15,420 bases of DNA from SVMC01 sp045601345 (GTDB taxonomy: Bacteria > Bacillota > Clostridia > Oscillospirales > Oscillospiraceae): the NCBI GenBank assembly GCA_045601345.1, contig JAZRZL010000042.1, positions 1 to 15,420 of the forward strand, given 5' to 3'. Shown piece by piece: positions 7,925-14,643 of this stretch. The notes below the pieces were generated by a model, which saw only the letters and a program-made list of their open reading frames with translations, made no database searches and was not told the DNA's origin. Position 1 is the stretch's first letter, and every line of letters starts with the position of its first letter. A program made the position numbers and the translations under genes.

Positions 7925-7959
7925 CCACGCAGCGCAATAACCCCGCTGCGTGGGGTTAT
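7925..7959 (+). promoter_or_regulatory. Two overlapping, mutually exclusive hairpins in the dnaK-dnaJ junction
   Basis: Hairpin 1 pairs CCACGCAGCG (7925-7934) with CGCTGCGTGG (7944-7953), a perfect 10-bp GC-rich stem with a 9-nt loop. Hairpin 2 pairs ATAACCCC (7937-7944) with GGGGTTAT (7952-7959), a perfect 8-bp stem with a 7-nt loop. The two share bases 7944 and 7952-7953, so they cannot both form completely. No U-tract follows, so this is not a simple terminator. It lies about 11 nt before the dnaJ Shine-Dalgarno. Plausible roles are mRNA end protection or processing, or tuning dnaJ translation relative to dnaK. Confidence 0.7.
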
Positions 7960-7983
7960 CCATCACCATGAGAGGTGACCTAC

Positions 7984-9132
7984 ATGGCAAATGAAAATAA
8001 ACGAGATTATTATGAGGTTCTCGGCGTAGAAAAAAGTGCTGCTGAGGCCGAAATTAAAAAAGCCTACCGCAAGCTGGCAGCAAAATATCACCCGGATGTC
8101 AACCATGAGCCTGGTGCTGAGGAGAAATTCAAGGAAATCAACGAGGCCTATGAGGTGCTCTCCGATGCAGACAAGAAGGCACGCTATGACCAATTCGGTT
8201 TTCCCGGTGTCGATCCCAACTTTAACGCCGGAGGCAACCCCTTTGAAGGTGGTTTTGGTGGCTTCGGCGGCTTTGGCGATTTGGGTGATATCTTCGGTGA
8301 CTTCTTCGGTGGGGCAACGAGAGGCAGAAGCTCTGCAAATGCACCGCGTAAGGGTGAAAATGTTGTCGTACAGGTAGAGCTGAGCTTTGAGGAAGCTGCC
8401 TTTGGTGCTAAGAAGGAGGTCAACGTAGGCAGGATCGAAACCTGCGACCGCTGCCATGGCTCTGGTGCTGCCGATGGTACGCACCCGGAAACCTGCGACC
8501 GCTGCCACGGAACCGGCCAGATCCGCACAACTCAAAATTTCATGGGTATGACCATGCAGTCCACCGCCGCCTGCCCCAAGTGCGGTGGTAAAGGTCAGCT
8601 CATCCGTACCCCCTGCTCCCGCTGCAAGGGCAAAGGCAAAATCCGCCGCAGTCAAAAAATTACGGTGGATATTCCCGCCGGTATTGATGATGGTCAAAGC
8701 GTGCGTGTTTCCGGACAGGGCAGCGCAGGCTCCAACGGCGGCCCCAATGGTGACCTGCTGATAGCTGTCTCCATCCGTCCCCATCCCCTGTTCCGCCGTG
8801 ACGGCTCCAATGTGCTGTGTGAGATGCCCATCTCCTTCACACAGGCTGCCTGCGGTGCAGATATTGAGGTGCCGACACTTGATGGCAAGGTTCGCTACAG
8901 CATCCCTGAGGGCACCCAGACCGGCACAACCTTCCGACTGCGTGGTAAGGGTATCCCCTATGTCGGCTATAAAAATCGCGGCGACCAGTATGTAACTGTG
9001 GTGATCGAAACACCCACACAACTCACCAAAGAGCAAAAGGAGCTCCTGCGGAAATTCGAGGACGCAACCGCCGAAACAACAACCCCGAAGCGAAAATCCT
9101 TCCTCGATAAACTGCTGGAAAACTTTAAATAA
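7984..9132 (+). CDS. dnaJ: Chaperone protein DnaJ (Hsp40, type I)
   Basis: A 382-residue co-chaperone that delivers substrates to DnaK and triggers its ATPase. The start is taken as ATG 7984 (MANENKRDYYEVLG). An in-frame GTG at 7975 lies within the Shine-Dalgarno AGAGGTG (7971-7977) and so is not credible. The J domain (about 6-70) has HPD at 36-38. A Gly/Phe-rich linker with GGFGGFGGFGDLGDIFGDFF follows. The zinc-binding region has four CxxCxGxG motifs: CDRCHGSG (from residue 154), CDRCHGTG, CPKCGGKG and CSRCKGKG. After that come the two beta-rich substrate-binding C-terminal domains and the dimerisation tail. All expected parts are present, so this is a full type I DnaJ. It is the last gene of the CIRCE-controlled operon; a terminator lies about 60 nt downstream. 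Confidence 0.97.
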   Translation: MANENKRDYYEVLGVEKSAAEAEIKKAYRKLAAKYHPDVNHEPGAEEKFKEINEAYEVLSDADKKARYDQFGFPGVDPNFNAGGNPFEGGFGGFGGFGDLGDIFGDFFGGATRGRSSANAPRKGENVVVQVELSFEEAAFGAKKEVNVGRIETCDRCHGSGAADGTHPETCDRCHGTGQIRTTQNFMGMTMQSTAACPKCGGKGQLIRTPCSRCKGKGKIRRSQKITVDIPAGIDDGQSVRVSGQGSAGSNGGPNGDLLIAVSIRPHPLFRRDGSNVLCEMPISFTQAACGADIEVPTLDGKVRYSIPEGTQTGTTFRLRGKGIPYVGYKNRGDQYVTVVIETPTQLTKEQKELLRKFEDATAETTTPKRKSFLDKLLENFK

Positions 9133-9192
9133 CTGTTAATTGCAGATATTTTTTAACCAAAAACCTTCCTTTTCCACTATATAACCCGAAAT

Positions 9193-9230
9193 AAGCCAGA
9201 TGCCTTCTTTGGTGCATCTGGCTTTGTTAT
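9193..9230 (+). terminator. Rho-independent terminator of the heat-shock operon
   Basis: AAGCCAGATGC (9193-9203) and GCATCTGGCTT (9214-9224) form a perfect 11-bp stem with a 10-nt loop. TTTGTTAT follows, with a further T6 run at 9235-9240. The position 60 nt after the dnaJ stop and the U-rich tail make this the end of the hrcA-grpE-dnaK-dnaJ transcript. Confidence 0.92.
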
Positions 9231-9350
9231 ACTGTTTTTTCGGTCATCTTGCCTATGTACACTTGATAGAGCAACGCCTTGGAATATTCAAATATGTTTT
9301 TAAGTCCGTCATTCTTTGCAAAAAATTAACAAAAAATTCAAATATTGTTC

Positions 9351-9379
9351 TTGTTATATTTAAAAAATACATATATATT
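9351..9379 (+). promoter_or_regulatory. Likely promoter of the WG-like/PstS-like gene pair
   Basis: TTGTTA (9351-9356), a 17-nt spacer and TATATT (9374-9379) lie just before the gene, with a predicted start near 9386 and a leader of about 30 nt. The surrounding sequence is very AT-rich, so chance matches are possible. The position between a terminator and a ribosome binding site supports it. The rest of 9133-9414 holds only the heat-shock terminator and AT-rich sequence. Confidence 0.55.
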
Positions 9380-9414
9380 TTTGCCATCATAACAAATTGG
9401 AAAGGGGTTACTTT

Positions 9415-11091
9415 ATGCACAAAAAGCTGTGGACAATCCTATTTGTTGGAGCATTCACGATTGGGTTTTTGGTTGTGACGGGATTCCTGCTGGCAAATCG
9501 GGACATTCCGAAAGATAAGCCTGCGCCTGTCCTATCCCCCATTTCCGCAAACGAACCTGCTCCAGCACCTGCATCGGAAACGGATTCGGAAGCCGAACCG
9601 ATTTCAGGATCCGAAATAGTGACCGATACGCCCCTAAGTCCGTCTAACTATTCACTTTCCGATAACTGGAGTGCATCTTCTGCCCCACCGTCTGACACAT
9701 GGCGCGGTGTGACTTCGGCAATGACCGATCCGGCTTCCGTTCCGCCGGAGTTAAAAGGACATCTGCTGATTTTTCCTGACGTGCGCAGTGATTACACAGA
9801 GAAGTCGCTTGTGCTTTGGGATGGCAGAGTGATTGCACAAGGCGATGCCATATCGGTCACAGACTTTGCAACAGGCGAGACCGTCGGTTTCACCATGCGA
9901 AGTTACCTCATGGATACCGACGACCCTGCGGAAATGTACAAATTCTCTGAGCACTGTCAGGTAAAGTATGAGCTATTTCACACAGACGGAAGCTTCTGGT
10001 ATGATACTGCTGATCTTTGCATAACCAAGGTGTTAGGCGACTATTTCTTTGGCGGCGTGGATCATAATTGGAATTACCCCTTGTACTATACTACCGATCC
10101 ATCGAACCCTGCTTCTCGTAAGGACGCACCAAGAATTGCCCACTGCGGCGAGAATCGCTGCATAATTGCAGACAATGAAAATTGTGATCTTTTTGACGGC
10201 AGTGGCTTTTACGTAGTAGACAGTGAACTGAATATTCTTGCCCAATACAGCCCTCTGCCATCATATCAGTGCTTCAATTATTTCAAGAATGCATCGGGTG
10301 ATGATGACGTTTTCCTAACCTGGGAAAAAGAGGGTAGCAAGATGATCGACCTTGCCACTTTGAAGGAGTATCGCTACCTGTGTGGATCAGAAATTGCTGA
10401 CGGTTACCGCGTTTTCCGTACCCTTGATGATAAGTTCGAAGTATGGGATATGGATTGCAATGTTCTAGTTAAAAATTGCAAGAACGAAATTATCGCTTAT
10501 AACAAGCAATTCCGAATAGAGCGAGATCTGGAATGCTATATAGTATATTATTGTGGGAAACCGATTTTGAAGCTTCCCCATGATAATAAATACACAACTT
10601 TTCATTTTTATCTGGGAAACAGCAGCTTCTTTGTGTATGATCTGGACAGCAGCACACTAACACACTATGATGCAGAAGGCGAAATTCTGGAATCAATTCA
10701 GGATGCTCAGGTTGATTATTTTGGGTATCTAAGAATTAATAATCAATACTTCCTTGGAGATACATTCTGTACGCCGGAAAAAAGCAATTATTCCTACATC
10801 AGATATTTGGACTACACTTTCGAGAACTATATAAATCACAACCGTTTCGCCGGTTTGATTGCCGATTCCTACGGATGCGCTTTATCGTATGACTTTCTTG
10901 ACGAAAATGGTCGCGTGATTCGCTCAGGATTTTCCAATATTCAATCTACAGATTATCCCGGCATCTATTCGGCACAGCGCGGACTTGTGCATGGACTGAT
11001 TGATAAGGATGGCAACTGGATTTGGTCGGAATATGTCTTCTCAGAAAATGACGACAATATCTACTATCACGGAAATAGAGAAACGAAATAG
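9415..11091 (+). CDS. Membrane-anchored extracytoplasmic protein with a WG-like motif, function unknown
   Basis: A 558-residue protein that I cannot assign to a pathway. ATG 9415 is preferred over the in-frame TTG at 9397 because GGAAAGGGG (9399-9407) is then a correctly spaced ribosome binding site. One transmembrane helix (about 6-27, after HKK) has no clear cleavage site, so it is probably a signal anchor with the rest outside. Residues about 30-110 are a Pro/Ser/Glu/Thr-rich, low-complexity stalk. The remainder is rich in aromatic residues and short beta-strand patterns, such as LVLWDGRVIAQGDAI, VVDSELNILAQY, FVYDLDSSTLTHYDAEGE and FLDENGRVIRSGF. It ends with HGLIDKDGNWIW, which resembles a WG (beta-propeller-type) repeat. 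A propeller-like fold is inferred, not shown. It lies 8 nt upstream of a PstS-like lipoprotein gene and is almost certainly cotranscribed and coupled with it. Codon use is AT-richer than in the flanking operons. Confidence 0.75.
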   Translation: MHKKLWTILFVGAFTIGFLVVTGFLLANRDIPKDKPAPVLSPISANEPAPAPASETDSEAEPISGSEIVTDTPLSPSNYSLSDNWSASSAPPSDTWRGVTSAMTDPASVPPELKGHLLIFPDVRSDYTEKSLVLWDGRVIAQGDAISVTDFATGETVGFTMRSYLMDTDDPAEMYKFSEHCQVKYELFHTDGSFWYDTADLCITKVLGDYFFGGVDHNWNYPLYYTTDPSNPASRKDAPRIAHCGENRCIIADNENCDLFDGSGFYVVDSELNILAQYSPLPSYQCFNYFKNASGDDDVFLTWEKEGSKMIDLATLKEYRYLCGSEIADGYRVFRTLDDKFEVWDMDCNVLVKNCKNEIIAYNKQFRIERDLECYIVYYCGKPILKLPHDNKYTTFHFYLGNSSFFVYDLDSSTLTHYDAEGEILESIQDAQVDYFGYLRINNQYFLGDTFCTPEKSNYSYIRYLDYTFENYINHNRFAGLIADSYGCALSYDFLDENGRVIRSGFSNIQSTDYPGIYSAQRGLVHGLIDKDGNWIWSEYVFSENDDNIYYHGNRETK

Positions 11092-11099
11092 GAGGGAAT

Positions 11100-12134
11100 A
11101 TGAAAAAGAATTTCCTGATGATTTTGGCAATGGCGCTGCTCCTTTGCGCCTGCACAGCAAAAGTAGAATCAGAGTCTGTTTTGAATACATCTGCACAGGC
11201 AGAGGAAACCGCAATAGAAGAAACAGAGCCAGAAATGACGGAATCGACCAACTCTGTAAATCAACCTTCCCATTCCATGGAGACCTCCACACCGCTTACG
11301 CCCAGCGCCGTGTCCACCGAGACACCGAACACTGCATTTATTGATTCTGATGCTCTGCCCATGATTGATGGCAGCACCGCTTGTATCCCCCTGATGTTGC
11401 AGGTTGTGGAGGAAGTTTCCGGCATGAGTCCGGACGATGCACAGTTCTATATCAACTGCACAGGAACAAACAACTGCTGGTATAACCTGCTGACCGGTGA
11501 TGCCGATATCATTTTCGCATATGAAATGCCGGAGGCTACAAATTCTGATTGGGAATCATCCTTTGAAGATGTTGATCTGGAGATCGTTCCAATCGGAGTG
11601 GATGCACTGGTCTTTCTGGTAAACGAAAAAAATCCTGTCTCCTCTCTGACGCAGCAACAGCTCATTGACATTTACACAGAAAAAATCACCAACTGGTCAT
11701 CCGTAGGCGGTGATGACATAGAGATCGCACCGTTCCAGCGGGATGCCTCCAGCGGAAGTCAGACCCTGTTCCGTAAGCTCCTCATGAAGGATATCCCGCC
11801 CATGAAGCCGACTGACCGTTATATCGCTCTGGATATGGGTGAATTAATTGAATCTGTCGCAAACTATAACAATGCCGGAAACGCCATCGGCTATTCCGTC
11901 TATTACTATGTCACGCACATGAAGAATGATCCATCGCTGCGCTTCCTTTCTGTGGACGGCATTGCCCCTAATGACGATACCATTGCCGATGGAAGCTATC
12001 CCTTGCGCAATGAATATTATGTTGCCATTCGATCAGACACGCCTGCTGACAGTCCTGTGCGAATGATATTTGACTGGCTCTGTGGAGAATCCGGCTCTCA
12101 GTGTCTTCGCAATGCCGGTTATATTCCAGTATAA
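11100..12134 (+). CDS. PstS-like (phosphate-type) substrate-binding lipoprotein
   Basis: A 344-residue extracytoplasmic binding protein. A lipoprotein signal (MKKNFLMILAMALLLCAC) puts the likely lipidated Cys at 18, with an unusual Cys at -2. An acidic Ser/Thr-rich linker runs to about residue 85. The PBP-like fold shows the PstS pattern. IDGSTACIP (about 89-97) and RDASSGSQT (214-222) correspond to the loops that bind phosphate in PstS. DALVFLVNEKNPVSSLT, ITNWSSVGG, GNAIGYSVYYYV and GSYPLRNEYYVAIR are family hallmarks. The start follows GGAGG (11091-11095) at a short 4-nt spacing, and this site overlaps the stop of the upstream gene. No pstC, pstA, pstB or phoU gene lies nearby, so it is either an orphan feeding a distant transporter or a sensor/accessory protein for its WG-like partner. 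The fold is confident; the ligand is uncertain. Confidence 0.85.
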   Translation: MKKNFLMILAMALLLCACTAKVESESVLNTSAQAEETAIEETEPEMTESTNSVNQPSHSMETSTPLTPSAVSTETPNTAFIDSDALPMIDGSTACIPLMLQVVEEVSGMSPDDAQFYINCTGTNNCWYNLLTGDADIIFAYEMPEATNSDWESSFEDVDLEIVPIGVDALVFLVNEKNPVSSLTQQQLIDIYTEKITNWSSVGGDDIEIAPFQRDASSGSQTLFRKLLMKDIPPMKPTDRYIALDMGELIESVANYNNAGNAIGYSVYYYVTHMKNDPSLRFLSVDGIAPNDDTIADGSYPLRNEYYVAIRSDTPADSPVRMIFDWLCGESGSQCLRNAGYIPV

Positions 12135-12184
12135 CACTAAAATTCCCCCTAAATATGCCATATGCTATCACACAATTTTGATTC

Positions 12185-12213
12185 TTGACTCGTTGAAAAA
12201 ATATATGTATAGT
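12185..12213 (+). promoter_or_regulatory. Promoter-like sequence with no gene downstream
   Basis: TTGACT (12185-12190), exactly 17 nt, then TATAGT (12208-12213): as good a sigma-A match as the assigned promoters. The start would fall near 12220, but there is no ribosome binding site with an open frame before the MITE-like element at 12292. It could drive a small RNA or be the remnant of a lost gene. It could also be a chance match in AT-rich DNA. Confidence 0.4.
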
Positions 12214-12291
12214 TGTACTAATCAAATAAACAGAAAAAGACAAAAAACATATATCTAAAATACTAGATTCTATCAATCATTGCACTATTAA

Positions 12292-12451
12292 GGGCATCTC
12301 TATTTATTCTGCGTGAGGCAAGCTGCGAGGGATTTTTCTGTCAGATTTAATAAAAAACGCAGGGAATACTTGACGTATTTTCAAGATTTTTATTAAATCT
12401 GACAGAAATAAGACCCGCAGATTCGCCCGCGAAGAATAATTAGAGGTACCC
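12292..12451. mobile_element. MITE-like inverted-repeat element (160 bp)
   Basis: Two 65-bp arms (12292-12356 and 12387-12451) are inverted copies aligned without gaps. The inner 22 bp are perfect (TTTCTGTCAGATTTAAT plus A5, against T5 plus the mirror), and 29 of the outer 43 positions agree. The 30-bp centre has its own small stem (CTTGA/TCAAG). The termini read GGGCATCTCTA and, reversed, GGGTACCTCTA, as expected of transposon ends. There is no coding capacity, and I find no clear target-site duplication (flanks ATTAA and ATAAT). It is most likely a non-autonomous derivative of an insertion sequence, or a REP-type palindrome; the parent family is not recognised. Confidence 0.75.
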
Positions 12452-12511
12452 ATAATGTTGTTTATGCCGCCGTTCACATTTTCATAACTTATTCAATTAC
12501 CGATTGACTGC

Positions 12512-12547
12512 AAAACGCGAAGGCCGCATGAGCTGTGGCCTTCGCGT
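12512..12547 (-). terminator. Terminator of the AEC permease gene
   Basis: ACGCGAAGGCC (12515-12525) and GGCCTTCGCGT (12537-12547) form a perfect 11-bp stem with an 11-nt loop, beginning 7 nt after the permease stop on the minus strand. Only a short T-run follows in that direction, so termination may be incomplete. The strong GC stem and its position still support the call. Confidence 0.75.
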
Positions 12548-12554
12548 CTGTTTG

Positions 12555-13475
12555 TTAGTGGAAGGTTGCTGTAAGAATCGCAAAGATAACGAGGCTCAGC
12601 AGTGTCAACACAGACAATGCCGAGGAAACATTGGCTCTTTCATCTCCTGCATCGGCAAATACCGGCAGGACATAGGGAGGCGGCAGCGTCATGAGCAGTA
12701 CCAGCGCGCCGATGTGCATGGCACTGTTCAGGACATAGCGATTGATGAGCAGCGCCAACGCCAAAACAATGGCCATAATGACCACGCGCATCACCACAAT
12801 CATCGCCGTTTTTCTCCAGCGAATCTCACCGGGTATCAGATCATAGCCGATGGAGAGTAAGATAATGCCGCTGGTGGGCGCTGCAACAAAGCTTGCACAG
12901 GCACTGAGAATCCCGGCAATCCCGGAGGGAGCCAGAGCCTTAAATGCACCGGTTGCCCCCATGAGAAGACCTGCAACAATTGCCCAGACCGTGGGAGAAT
13001 ACAGTGCTTCCTTCACAGTCGCCGTTGCGCCATCCTTGCCGGAGAGTGCAATTTTGTACACCGTGAAGACAAACAGCACCTGTCCCAAATCCACAATGGC
13101 AAAATGGGAATTCATTTCACTGCCAAACAGCAGCGCAAAAAGTGCATAGCCCAGCATTCCAGCCTCAAAGCCGGTAGACAGGAACGGTGTCAGACGACCG
13201 GGCAGCTTGAACAGACGACAGAACACCTTTCCAAGGAACATTGCCAGCAGGCATAGCGCAAAAATCACCACCGGAATGCTGATGCTGGACAGAGAATAAT
13301 CCGCTGTAGCAAAGGCAGAGAACATGACCGCAGGCAGGGTGATATTCACCGCAACCGACTTGAGCGCACCCACACCCTCTCTGGTCAGCAGCTTGCAGCG
13401 CCTGCACAGCATACCAAGCCCCAGCGTCAGGAAAACCGGCAGAGCCGTTTCAATCACATGAATGAGGGTATCCAT
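12555..13475 (-). CDS. AEC-family (auxin efflux carrier-like) permease
   Basis: A 306-residue integral membrane protein of the normal family length. About ten hydrophobic segments are arranged as two five-helix halves around a more polar centre near 140-160. The opening (ALPVFLTLGLGMLCRR) and the late MTLPPPYVLPVFA segment are typical of bacterial AEC/Mem_trans proteins. In bacteria these export or import small organic anions such as malate, or other metabolites; the substrate cannot be read from sequence. The start codon is 3 nt after the galM stop. No good Shine-Dalgarno precedes it (the bases before it read GCGCTAAGCT), so translation probably depends on ribosomes finishing galM. Sharing a transcript with galM hints at sugar or sugar-acid traffic, but this is inference. 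Confidence 0.88.
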   Translation of the reverse strand: MDTLIHVIETALPVFLTLGLGMLCRRCKLLTREGVGALKSVAVNITLPAVMFSAFATADYSLSSISIPVVIFALCLLAMFLGKVFCRLFKLPGRLTPFLSTGFEAGMLGYALFALLFGSEMNSHFAIVDLGQVLFVFTVYKIALSGKDGATATVKEALYSPTVWAIVAGLLMGATGAFKALAPSGIAGILSACASFVAAPTSGIILLSIGYDLIPGEIRWRKTAMIVVMRVVIMAIVLALALLINRYVLNSAMHIGALVLLMTLPPPYVLPVFADAGDERANVSSALSVLTLLSLVIFAILTATFH

Positions 13476-13478
13476 AGC

Positions 13479-14507
13479 TTAGCGCACAGTAAAAGTGTAG
13501 GCAGTTTTGGAGAAATAATGCTGACCCGGGCGAATAAAGGGGCTGGGGAAGTCTGGCTGATTCACTGCATCCGGGGGGAGCTGGGTTTCCAGGCAGAAGC
13601 CATAGCGTACATCCAGAGGTGTACCGTTCTTGCCGACCTTCGCAGTAATAAAGTTGCCGCTATAGAACTGCATATCGGGTGCCGTGGTCTGCACACTGAC
13701 AGCAATGCCGGTGCGGGGGCAATAGGCCTCAGCAGCGAGCTTCCATTCGTCAGCGCTGTCAAGGACAAAGTTGTGGTCAAAGCCGCCAACCAGTTTCATC
13801 TGCTCCATATCCGCGCCAATGTCATCACCGATGACCTTACCGGCTGTAAAGTCCAAGGGTGTTCCTGCAACAGGAGCGATCTCGCCGGTAGGAATGCTCT
13901 CAGGGTCAACAACGGTGAACTTAGAGGCATAGATTTTCAGCTCATGATCAAGCATCGTGCCTTCGCCAGCCAGATTATAATAGGCATGGTTGGTCATGCT
14001 CACGGGAGAGGGCTTGTCAGTATCGGCCTCATAGGTGAAGACCAGCTCATTATTGTCGGTCAGCTCGATCTGAATTTTTACGTTCACATTGCCGGGGAAA
14101 CCTTCTTCTCCATCGGGAGAGAGGCGGGTGAAAACGAGCTTATCTATAGACTTTTCCGGCGTGAAGAAGCAGCGGTCAAAGCCCTTGGTGCCGCCATGGA
14201 GCTGGTTTTTGCCTTCGCTGGGAACCAGAGGATAGATTACGCCGTCCAGCGTAAAGGTGGCCTTACCAATACGGTTGCAGACACGGCCAATACATGCGCC
14301 GAAGAAACCGCCATTTTCCTCATATTCCTTCGCGGTATCATAGCCCAGAACCACATCGACCAGCTTGCCGTCCCGATCGGGCATGGTGAGGGATACCAGC
14401 GTGCAGCCGTAATCCAGAACCACAGCAGAGCAGCCATTGGCATTGGTGATACGGTAAGCTGTAACAGCGCGGCCATCGGATAATGTGCCATAGGAGAACT
14501 TTTCCAT
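13479..14507 (-). CDS. galM: Aldose 1-epimerase (galactose mutarotase)
   Basis: A 342-residue cytoplasmic enzyme that interconverts the alpha and beta anomers of aldoses such as glucose, galactose, xylose or arabinose. Family motifs are GCTLVSLTMPDRDG near the N-terminus, GRVCNRIGKATF, NQLHGGTKGFDR, TNHAYYNLAG with catalytic H174, GGFDHNFVL, and GFCLETQLPPDA with catalytic E307. Length and catalytic pair are intact. The start ATG follows AGAAAGGA (14514-14521). The isomerase gene upstream is separated by a terminator, so galM probably has its own promoter, though none is convincing in the 36 nt between them. The permease gene follows 3 nt after the stop, making a two-gene unit. Confidence 0.95.
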   Translation of the reverse strand: MEKFSYGTLSDGRAVTAYRITNANGCSAVVLDYGCTLVSLTMPDRDGKLVDVVLGYDTAKEYEENGGFFGACIGRVCNRIGKATFTLDGVIYPLVPSEGKNQLHGGTKGFDRCFFTPEKSIDKLVFTRLSPDGEEGFPGNVNVKIQIELTDNNELVFTYEADTDKPSPVSMTNHAYYNLAGEGTMLDHELKIYASKFTVVDPESIPTGEIAPVAGTPLDFTAGKVIGDDIGADMEQMKLVGGFDHNFVLDSADEWKLAAEAYCPRTGIAVSVQTTAPDMQFYSGNFITAKVGKNGTPLDVRYGFCLETQLPPDAVNQPDFPSPFIRPGQHYFSKTAYTFTVR

Positions 14508-14546
14508 TGTTATTCCTTTCTATTCACAAAACAGCGAAATTTCATC

Positions 14547-14605
14547 AAAAAAGCCATTCTGAGGACAGTGAAGGATCCGTAGATTCTTCGCTGTCGCTCA
14601 GAATG
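14547..14605 (-). terminator. Terminator after the isomerase gene, built from a palindromic repeat
   Basis: On the minus strand CATTCTGAG plus GACAG pairs with CTGTC plus CTCAGAATG (arms 14591-14605 and 14555-14568), a 14-bp stem with one bulged base. A 22-nt apical part contains a further GAAG/CTTC stem. GC and T6 (14552-14547) follow, as in an intrinsic terminator. The arm sequence CATTCTGAGCGACAGCGAAG resembles a palindromic intergenic repeat I recall from many bacterial genomes, so this terminator may be a domesticated repeat. Confidence 0.85.
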
Positions 14606-14643
14606 ACACGAAGTTAAAATTTATTCAGTTTAAGAATCAAATC

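Larger units (their letters stand above)
12135..12554. other. Gene-free spacer between convergent units
   Basis: These 420 bases hold no credible coding sequence. They contain an isolated promoter-like sequence (12185-12213), a 160-bp inverted-repeat element (12292-12451) and the terminator of the minus-strand permease gene. I see no intrinsic terminator directly after the PstS-like gene. The inverted-repeat element may end that transcript. Confidence 0.7.

Noticed and set aside
7925..7959. Intrinsic terminator between dnaK and dnaJ
   Set aside because: The stems are strong but no U-tract follows on either strand, and dnaJ immediately downstream has no promoter of its own, so read-through must occur.
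7963..9036. A 357-codon minus-strand frame opposite dnaJ
   Set aside because: It is antisense to a complete DnaJ with all zinc motifs; no start signals, and the composition is low-complexity Ala/Gly/Thr.
13458..14483. A 341-codon plus-strand frame opposite galM
   Set aside because: It is antisense to a complete epimerase with its catalytic residues; it looks like a codon-bias shadow.
14522..14546. A galM promoter (TTGATG with a distant GAATAG on the minus strand)
   Set aside because: The -10 match is poor and it would lie on top of the galM ribosome binding site.
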